This document shows, piece by piece, positions 51,216 to 56,807 of a stretch of DNA of 56,807 bases. Numbering within the stretch: position 1 is the first letter of the stretch; each line of letters starts with the position of its first letter. Made by a program: the position numbers and the translations under genes. This stretch comes from Oryzomonas sp. (GTDB taxonomy: Bacteria > Desulfobacterota > Desulfuromonadia > Geobacterales > Pseudopelobacteraceae), in assembly GCA_031292255.1 (NCBI GenBank), contig JARLHN010000003.1, forward strand, positions 1 to 56,807, written 5' to 3'. A model generated the notes under the pieces. That model was not told the DNA's origin and made no database searches. It saw nothing but the letters and a program-made list of their open reading frames with translations.

Positions 51216-52418
51216 TCAATCGAATGTTGGACAAGGTAGTTTTATAACGAACTCGGCTCCATCCGTGGTATTACTGGCGGTACAACTTCCCCCCATATGT
51301 TTTTCAATGATCATTTTGGCCATATAGAGGGCGATACCAGTCCCCTGTGAGGAAAATTTCGTTGTAAAATAAGGATCAAAAATCTTAGCAAGTATCTCCT
51401 CCCGAATACCGCCACCATTATCTCTCACCGCGACGCAAGTGATGTTGTCTTCGCAGTAACAGCGAACTTCAATCATTGGTTTGCGGATATGCCGCTCAAG
51501 CAATATGTCTTTGGCGTTGGTCAGAAGATTAATAACAACCTGGGAGAACTCGTCACCATATCCCATGATCGGTTTTGAACCTTGTTTGACGAGTATCACC
51601 GAGATCCCCAATTGTTCAAAGCCTGCACGAACCAATGAAATAGTCTTTTCGGTCATCAGACATGGATCAAACTTCGTGCGGCTGTGTTCTATTGCGAAAA
51701 AATTACGAAATTCATCGATGGTCTGTGACAGGTGGTCCAAGATACCCATTGTATCATCTACAAATTGTTTGAGCTTGTGGCCATCAAGGTCACCGTCTTC
51801 GAAATCCATAGGCAAAGTCTGTATCGCCAGGCCAAGATGGTTAAGCGGTTGCCGCCATTGATGCGCTATATTGCTCAACAGTTCGCCCATAGCCGCCAAG
51901 CGCGCCTGTTGAAACATCAGATGATCTTTTTGAATGCTTTTTTCAACCTCATCGGCAACCCGCTGTTCAAGTTCTGCGTTCAACGCAGCGAGTTCGGCAG
52001 TGCGTTGCTCTACCAAATTCGTCAAATGATTCCTGTGTGATTGCAAGTCCAGCTGATTGCGTACCCGAGCACTTACCAGCGACAGGCTGAACGGCTTATG
52101 GATATAGTCCACAGCTCCAAGTTTCAGCCCCTTTTCTTCGTTGCTTTTATCGGACATTCCGGTAATAAAGACGACGGGAATATCTTTGGTGTCAACAGCG
52201 CTCTTGAGTTGGCGGCAGACCTCATAGCCATCCATGCCCGGCATCATCACATCTAGCAGGATCAAATCCGGAGCAGGGCTCATCCTGGCCTTTTCCAAGC
52301 CTTCGTATGAGTTTGAAGCCAATAGTACATCATGCCCCTCCAGCTCCAGCAGGTCGCCCAGCACCTGCAGGTTGCTCGGGGTGTCGTCTACGATCAGTAT
52401 CACATGTTTTCTCTTCAT
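51216..52418 (-). CDS. Response regulator-histidine kinase fusion
   Basis: A 400-aa soluble protein. The receiver domain is N-terminal with D56 (LILLDVMMPGMDGYEV) and K108 in IHKPF. A coiled-coil linker (TNLVEQRTAELAALNAELEQ) leads to a HisKA-like domain with H186 in NIAHQWRQPLNHLG and an HATPase domain (VVINLLTNAKDILLE, VRDNGGGIREEIL, FSSQGTGIALYMAK). ATG 52418 fits the family start (KRKHVILIVDDTP). With no membrane segment or other sensor, it is probably driven by phosphotransfer to its receiver. The partner regulator is unknown. It lies opposite the chemotaxis operon across a 1-kb gap. Confidence 0.88.
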   Translation of the reverse strand: MKRKHVILIVDDTPSNLQVLGDLLELEGHDVLLASNSYEGLEKARMSPAPDLILLDVMMPGMDGYEVCRQLKSAVDTKDIPVVFITGMSDKSNEEKGLKLGAVDYIHKPFSLSLVSARVRNQLDLQSHRNHLTNLVEQRTAELAALNAELEQRVADEVEKSIQKDHLMFQQARLAAMGELLSNIAHQWRQPLNHLGLAIQTLPMDFEDGDLDGHKLKQFVDDTMGILDHLSQTIDEFRNFFAIEHSRTKFDPCLMTEKTISLVRAGFEQLGISVILVKQGSKPIMGYGDEFSQVVINLLTNAKDILLERHIRKPMIEVRCYCEDNITCVAVRDNGGGIREEILAKIFDPYFTTKFSSQGTGIALYMAKMIIEKHMGGSCTASNTTDGAEFVIKLPCPTFD

Positions 52419-53384
52419 GATAACCCCATGCCACGGCGACCTTATATTCCAGGTAAAAATTCCACACCAAAACAAAGTACTGAAAGGGAGCCGGGGGTGC
52501 AAGTCAGGTGTAGGCCTGAACTATAAGCGTTCAATACGACTTTTCTATTGTAACCGGCTTTTGTACAGAAATAAAGCTGCCGATCCGGATGCAAAGATAT
52601 TGATCGTGGTTATTACAAGTAACGACCTCAGTAGATAAACGTACGGGGAGGAAGTAATAAACTGTGTGATTTTATAACTATGTGATTCATATCTGAATGA
52701 TATCCATTACATAGTTGTCGGAAAAAATGCGACTGATACATACTCAAAATAGAGGGATTATCAATGGATAGCTGATAAATGACCATATCAATAGAATCCG
52801 CAAAAAACGATGAGTTTATACAAATGCATCACCTCAATAGCACATTTTTCTGACGTATTAAAGCCAATTCAATTGATGGCCGGATTGGCGGGGTTTCCTC
52901 TTCTTATGGGGAGTACCTCCCGCTTGGTCATCAGCTTTTTTGTCTGCGGTAGTTCTTCTTGTTGTGCTCTGAACTGAGATGGCATTGCCGATTTTCCGTG
53001 TCGAATTAATGTGCTTTGTGACATGACTACATTAAGAGTATTACGGTTTCAGGCCTACACTCTTTGCAAATTCATAATGTCTTTCATATCCCAAAATAAT
53101 AACTCAATATTTTGTAAAATGTGTAGGTCTGACGCATACGTTCTTTGCGATGGCCTGAAATCGTGAAAATTAAAAATTTAACATATAAAAACCAGGCTTA
53201 CAGTAACTATAAATAGTTATTTATTATTAATGTAATTGTGGGAAATGAAGTACATTAATAATATCAGATTAATTATCAGCAGTTTGATATTCAACTATAG
53301 TCTGTGTTGTTAACCTTTTTAGTTATAAATATTTTTGATATTGTTAAATCAACAATTATGTGATTAACTCAAACTGTAATAAAG
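52419..53384. other. Long AT-rich gene-poor region before the riboswitch
   Basis: Nearly 1 kb of AT-rich DNA separates the kinase gene from the chemotaxis operon. Apart from the possible small gene at 52869-53024 I see no convincing coding sequence. AT-rich DNA with many TTAATAAT and ATTAAT tracts at 53,180-53,400 could bind nucleoid proteins or activators. Confidence 0.35.
52869..53024 (-). CDS. Possible 51-aa small protein
   Basis: A short frame from ATG 53024 to TGA at 52869, reading MSQSTLIRHGKSAMPSQF, then basic residues with TKKLMTKREVLPIRRG. It stands out because this patch has a GC content and codon pattern nearer to the genes than to the surrounding AT-rich DNA. There is no clear ribosome site. 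I do not recognise it, and it may be a fragment of a lost gene. Confidence 0.25.
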   Translation of the reverse strand: MSQSTLIRHGKSAMPSQFRAQQEELPQTKKLMTKREVLPIRRGNPANPAIN

Positions 53385-53413
53385 TTGATACAAAAATCAA
53401 CATTGTTCATATA
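53385..53413 (+). promoter_or_regulatory. Probable promoter of the riboswitch-chemotaxis transcript
   Basis: TTGATA (53385-53390) and CATATA (53408-53413) are separated by 17 bp. The start would be near 53,420, just before the aptamer. Confidence 0.45.
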
Positions 53414-53423
53414 CAATTTTCAT

Positions 53424-53498
53424 CGAAATGGCAAAACCAGGGTAACCTGGCGACGCAAAGCTACCTGTCCTGATTATGTAGGATCGAGGGGCCGCCGA
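53424..53498 (+). ncRNA. GEMM-I cyclic-dinucleotide riboswitch
   Basis: The aptamer core is visible. GGCAAAACC leads into P2, CCAGG-GTAA-CCTGG, with a GNRA tetraloop. The hallmark GACGCAAAGC follows at 53451-53461, then the P3 arm (CTACCTGTCCT..AGGATCGAGG) and a closing GGCCGCC. GEMM-I riboswitches bind cyclic di-GMP, and some Geobacter members bind cyclic AMP-GMP. The base just before CAAAACC is G, the cyclic di-GMP-type choice if my alignment is right. An intrinsic terminator 24 bp downstream supplies the expression platform. The controlled operon is STAS-cheA-cheW-MCP. Confidence 0.85.
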
Positions 53499-53521
53499 AA
53501 TGATCTTAGAGTCATACTGCG

Positions 53522-53557
53522 CCCCCTTTGAATCCTCAGAGGGGGTTTTCTTTTTCC
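53522..53557 (+). terminator. Riboswitch expression-platform terminator
   Basis: CCCCCTTTGA (53522-53531) pairs with TCAGAGGGGG (53536-53545) over an ATCC loop, followed by TTTTCTTTTT. It precedes the first start codon by about 60 bp, so read-through would be set by the aptamer state. The segment GAGGGGCCGCC at the aptamer 3' end could compete with the CCCCC arm as an antiterminator. Confidence 0.85.
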
Positions 53558-53614
53558 ATCGACTGCCGAGTCACCTACTACGTTTAAATGACGATCAGGA
53601 CTACGGGAGGAAAC

Positions 53615-53947
53615 ATGACAATGGATTGGAATGACGTGAACAGAATCACCCTGACAGGCGACCTGTCGATGGTTGGAGTGAAGGAGCAATATCGGCACAT
53701 GGAACGGTACGCTGTAAGTCAGGCTGAAGCCGTGGCTGCCGGCCGTGAACAAAATGCGCCCCTTGAAATCGATCTGGACGGGGTTCGGGAACTCGATGCA
53801 TGCGGATGCCAGTTGCTCGCCGTCTTCCTCAACAACCTTCGACAGCGCGGAACCACGGCCTGTGCTTTCAAGCTGAACGATGCCCATCGGATAAAAATCC
53901 ATAACCTTGGTTTTGATGACGAAATTTTTAACGGGAGGTGTCCATGA
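53615..53947 (+). CDS. STAS-domain protein of the chemotaxis operon
   Basis: A 110-aa single STAS domain. ATG 53615 follows GGGAGGAAAC. The core NRITLTGDLSMVGVKEQY, then LEIDLDGVRELDACGCQLLAVFLNNLRQRG and FKLNDAHRIKIHNLGF, is anti-anti-sigma-factor-like. The residue usually phosphorylated (Ser in D-S-x-G) is replaced by Ala-Cys (DACGCQ), so regulation by phosphorylation may be lost or altered. It is co-translated with cheA (ATGA overlap). In such operons, small STAS proteins may act as chemoreceptor-array accessories; this is inference. Confidence 0.82.
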   Translation: MTMDWNDVNRITLTGDLSMVGVKEQYRHMERYAVSQAEAVAAGREQNAPLEIDLDGVRELDACGCQLLAVFLNNLRQRGTTACAFKLNDAHRIKIHNLGFDDEIFNGRCP

Positions 53948-56085
53948 ACCATCAGGACCCTACTGTGCTTGAAATAAATACGGCCCGTTTCAACCGGATG
54001 TTTTTCGAAGAATGCAGCGAACATCTGGCGGAAATGGAACGTATTCTCGTATCGCTCGACGATGGCGAACCGGATGATGAACAGTTGGATGCCATTTTCA
54101 GAGCGGCACATTCAATCAAGGGTGGGGCGGGCATGTTCGGTTTTCAGGACATGATACTCGTTACCCATGTATTGGAGTCGCTGCTCGACAAGATGCGAAA
54201 TAACGAAATAACGTTTTCGCCTTCCATGATCGATCTGTTCCTTGAAGCCGGCGATGTGATCAGCATGCAATTGTCCGGACACCGCGACGGTTCGGAAGTA
54301 AACCAGGAAGCGGTTGACCTGATACGCGGCAAGCTGCAACTGGTTATCGAAGGAGGAACCGCAGCCGTTAAATCGGAATCCGCCTTCCTGCCTGCCTATG
54401 TGCACCAAGGGAATATCGTGACGGATTGCAACGCTCCATCTGCGGATACTACTGTTCATCGATACGAACTGACCTTCGCGCCCGATCCCGATACATTCAA
54501 GCGCGGCGTCAGATTGGATAATCTGCTGGCGGATCTGGAAGAATTGGGCATGCTGACCGCGCATGCCCAGGTGTCTGTTCCCGGCGATTTCAGCACGTTT
54601 GACCCGGAAGGTTGTATCACTTCATGGCGGCTTTGCCTGGAAACGAGCGTCGGTGAGGCTGATATACGGGAAATTTTCGAATTTGTGGCTGACGAGGATC
54701 AACTGCAGGTATTGGACGTAACCGACGGCGCCTCGGCAACCGGAGAGAATGCCGAATACGGGGAGACGGCGCAGTGCGGGCTACGGATCGAAGAAGATTC
54801 CTCTGCCCCGGCCGCATCTGCTGATCATCCTGGCACTGTTACGGCCGGTCGAAGGGCTTACGACAAGAACGGAACTACTCCTGCGGCCTACGGCCGTCGC
54901 GCAGGTGATGCTGAGTCGTCGATCCGTGTAGGCGTCACCAAGGTGGATCAATTGATCAATCAGGTCGGTGAACTGGTGATTACCCAGCTCATGCTGTCCC
55001 AGACTGCGGCCAAGCTCGATCCGGTCCTGTACGAGAACCTTCACCGCAGCCTTTTGCAATTGGAACGCAATACCCGCGACCTGCAGCAGAGTGTCATGTC
55101 GATGCGGTTGGTGCCGATCGGTATCGTATTCTCGCGATTTCCCCGATTGGTACGTGAGCTGGCCGCAAAACTCGGCAAGCAGGTAGAGCTGAAAACGATT
55201 GGGGATATGACTGAGCTGGACAAGGGACTGATCGAGAAAATTACCGATCCATTGACACACCTGGTGCGTAATTGCATGGACCATGGTCTGGAGACGCCTG
55301 ATGCACGGATTGCAGCCGGGAAAAGACCCGGCGGCACAATCACCTTGCGGGCTTCGCAGCTTGGCAGCCGGATTGTCATCGACGTGATTGACGACGGCGC
55401 AGGGCTGAATCGGGATAAGATTCTCAAGAAAGCAGCCGAGCGCGGGATTCAGGCATCCGACAGCATGATTGACGAGGATGTCTGGCACTTGATCTTTTCG
55501 CCGGGTTTTTCCACTGCTGATGCAATAACGGATATTTCCGGCCGTGGGGTGGGAATGGATGTCGTATTGCGAAACGTCCAATCCATGAATGGCAGGGTGG
55601 ATATTTCATCCGATCCAGGCAAAGGTACCCGGATCACCATAAGCCTTCCCCTGACACTCGCCATACTGGACGGTCTTTCGGTGGCTGTCGGTAAAGAGAA
55701 GTTCATTATCCCGCTCAACTCGATCATCGAATCACTCCAGCCGACAGTGGAAAACCTGAAGACCGTCAACGGCAAACACGTCGTCAATATACGCGGCGAT
55801 TACCTGCCGATCATACCGCTGTATGAATTGTTCAATATTGATTCGCTTTTAAAGGAGCCGGAAAAGGGGGTTTTGATCCTGATCGATGTCGATGGCGAAA
55901 AGGCGGCAGTACTTGTGGATGCCTTGTTGGATGAACACCAGGTAGTCATTAAAAGCATGGAAACAAATTACCGCAAGGTGGATGGAACTGCAGGAGCGAC
56001 AATTCTCGGAGACGGAAGGGTCGCCCTTATCCTGGATGTCAATTCATTGCTTCAGATGCGAAAGCAGAACATGGCCAATTCATAA
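53944..56085 (+). CDS. cheA: Chemotaxis histidine kinase CheA
   Basis: A 713-aa CheA. ATG 53944, five bases after GGGAGG, overlaps the STAS stop. The HPt domain carries H56 (FRAAHSIKGGAGMFGF). A middle region (about 160-300) follows, then dimerisation (INQVGELVITQLMLSQTA), the HATPase domain (LVRNCMDHGLETP, DVIDDGAGLNRDKIL, ISGRGVGMDVV) and the C-terminal CheW-like domain (DGLSVAVGKEKFIIPLNSII). It phosphorylates CheY/CheB-type partners, which are not in the window. Expression is predicted to be set by the upstream riboswitch. Confidence 0.95.
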   Translation: MNHQDPTVLEINTARFNRMFFEECSEHLAEMERILVSLDDGEPDDEQLDAIFRAAHSIKGGAGMFGFQDMILVTHVLESLLDKMRNNEITFSPSMIDLFLEAGDVISMQLSGHRDGSEVNQEAVDLIRGKLQLVIEGGTAAVKSESAFLPAYVHQGNIVTDCNAPSADTTVHRYELTFAPDPDTFKRGVRLDNLLADLEELGMLTAHAQVSVPGDFSTFDPEGCITSWRLCLETSVGEADIREIFEFVADEDQLQVLDVTDGASATGENAEYGETAQCGLRIEEDSSAPAASADHPGTVTAGRRAYDKNGTTPAAYGRRAGDAESSIRVGVTKVDQLINQVGELVITQLMLSQTAAKLDPVLYENLHRSLLQLERNTRDLQQSVMSMRLVPIGIVFSRFPRLVRELAAKLGKQVELKTIGDMTELDKGLIEKITDPLTHLVRNCMDHGLETPDARIAAGKRPGGTITLRASQLGSRIVIDVIDDGAGLNRDKILKKAAERGIQASDSMIDEDVWHLIFSPGFSTADAITDISGRGVGMDVVLRNVQSMNGRVDISSDPGKGTRITISLPLTLAILDGLSVAVGKEKFIIPLNSIIESLQPTVENLKTVNGKHVVNIRGDYLPIIPLYELFNIDSLLKEPEKGVLILIDVDGEKAAVLVDALLDEHQVVIKSMETNYRKVDGTAGATILGDGRVALILDVNSLLQMRKQNMANS

Positions 56086-56112
56086 ATTGATCAAACGGAG
56101 GTAAGGCACATT

Positions 56113-56604
56113 ATGCAGACGGGTCCGGAGAACACTGACGGTAACGGAACAAAGAACGCCTTGGAATATCTTACGTTTACCCTGGGAAAGGAAGAATACG
56201 GCATTGACATCCTCAAGGTCCAGGAGATTCGAGGCTACGATGTGGTCACCCACATTGCCAACGCCCCGGAATTTATCAAGGGTGTCGTCAATCTGCGGGG
56301 GGTGATTGTTCCAATTGTCGATATGCGGATCAAGTTCAAACTCGGTGAGCCAACGTACAACGAATTTACCGTGGTGATCATCATGAATGTACTCGAAAGA
56401 ATCATCGGCATGGTGGTTGACGGTGTCTCCGACGTAGTGGCGCTCAATCCCGAGCAGTTCAAGGCGGCGCCGGAAATGGGCTCATCGATGGACACCGATT
56501 ACATCACCGGCCTCGGCACCCTGAACGACCACATGCTGATCCTGGTGGACATTGAAAGGTTGATGAGCAGCGAAGAGATGCAGGTCATGGAACAGGCTAA
56601 CTGA
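56113..56604 (+). CDS. cheW: Chemotaxis coupling protein CheW
   Basis: A 163-aa CheW linking receptors and Che[41 protein letters not shown], then [22 protein letters not shown] and [20 protein letters not shown] cover the whole SH3-like double-barrel fold. GGAGGTAAGG precedes ATG 56113. The N-terminal 15 residues are polar and variable. It lies 27 bp after cheA in the same operon. Confidence 0.95.
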   Translation: MQTGPENTDGNGTKNALEYLTFTLGKEEYGIDILKVQEIRGYDVVTHIANAPEFIKGVVNLRGVIVPIVDMRIKFKLGEPTYNEFTVVIIMNVLERIIGMVVDGVSDVVALNPEQFKAAPEMGSSMDTDYITGLGTLNDHMLILVDIERLMSSEEMQVMEQAN

Positions 56605-56668
56605 TCGTAAAAACAACAAGAGGAACGCAATTGAAACCAAAATCCAACTGGCAGAAGGAGCGATCGAC

Positions 56669-56807
56669 ATGGAAAAGTTCTACAATCTGAAAATCGGCAC
56701 GAAACTGATGTCAAGTTTCATCCTGCTGGCGCTTATTGCCGGAGTAATCGGTTTGATCGGCATTTCCAGCATCCGCAAGGCCAACGACAACGACACCATT
56801 TTGTACG
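56669..56807 (+). CDS. Methyl-accepting chemotaxis protein, N-terminus only
   Basis: Only the first 46 codons lie in the window. ATG 56669 follows AAGGAGCGATCGAC. MEKFYNLKIGTKLMSSFILL, then ALIAGVIGLIGISSIRKAND, is the typical start of a receptor with a four-helix-bundle (MCP-type) sensor: a short cytoplasmic tag, one membrane helix and the beginning of a periplasmic helix. It completes a STAS-cheA-cheW-MCP set. The ligand-binding part is off the edge. Confidence 0.85.
   Translation, partial: MEKFYNLKIGTKLMSSFILLALIAGVIGLIGISSIRKANDNDTILY

Noticed and set aside
52419-53384. CRISPR, tRNA or other structured RNA genes in the AT-rich gap
   Set aside because: I looked for repeat-spacer regularity and cloverleaf patterns on both strands and found none.

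Overview
The window looks like chromosomal DNA of a Geobacter-type bacterium (Desulfuromonadota, Geobacterales; something near Geobacter, Trichlorobacter or Pelobacter propionicus). The grounds are a multihaem cytochrome c / cytochrome b menaquinol oxidase locus (Cbc type) with a sigma-54 regulator, haem-binding periplasmic sensors, a GEMM-class riboswitch, a methylmalonyl-CoA decarboxylase, many TTG starts, moderately high GC and many short mosaic intergenic repeats. The taxon is inferred, not proven.

Layout. 1-2.3 kb: a long inverted repeat, a 75-aa protein with a paralogue at 43.4 kb, an exported protein ending in an Asp-Glu-His-Arg tandem repeat, and an exported low-molecular-weight phosphatase-like protein. 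2.6-11.7 kb: the late end of a decayed prophage, dominated by a 6.8-kb polyvalent-protein gene (two endoribonuclease-like domains, a RadC/JAB domain, a zincin motif), followed by a GH108 lysozyme, a permuted papain-like protein and two small proteins. 11.8-14.3 kb: asnS, then an exported PDZ protein and an exported glutaredoxin. 14.4-17.8 kb: an AT-rich accessory island with an RloA/RloB-type ATPase + TOPRIM pair, an insertion-sequence remnant and a HigBA toxin-antitoxin pair. 17.8-24.8 kb: rluB, accA, dnaE and a Bcr/CflA-type exporter.

24.9-31.7 kb: sucCD, with a four-gene cassette (corrinoid methyltransferase-like enzyme plus a NitT/TauT-type ABC importer) between intact sucD and a decayed second copy of the sucD 3' end. 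31.8-41.6 kb: tsaB, then a cbcABCDE-type operon headed by two small membrane proteins. It has a good sigma-54 promoter and two candidate upstream activator palindromes, and is flanked by a divergent NtrC-family regulator and a haem-binding sensor kinase. 41.7-51.2 kb: scpB, DUF523, a potassium channel, a SmpA-like protein, TauE/SafE, an Omp85-type barrel, a sulfotransferase, a flippase-like membrane protein and a cold-shock protein. 51.2-56.8 kb: a response regulator-kinase, then a GEMM riboswitch and terminator in front of a STAS-cheA-cheW-MCP operon that runs off the window.

How the parts work together. The cbc genes, regulator and kinase read as one redox-controlled respiratory module: a periplasmic c-haem sensor kinase would signal to a sigma-54 activator, which would bind the palindromes and drive the quinol oxidase operon. 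The chemotaxis operon is probably switched by a cyclic dinucleotide at the level of transcription termination. The prophage remnant, RloAB pair, HigBA pair and cassette between sucD copies are the accessory parts. No rRNA gene, complete tRNA gene or CRISPR array was seen.
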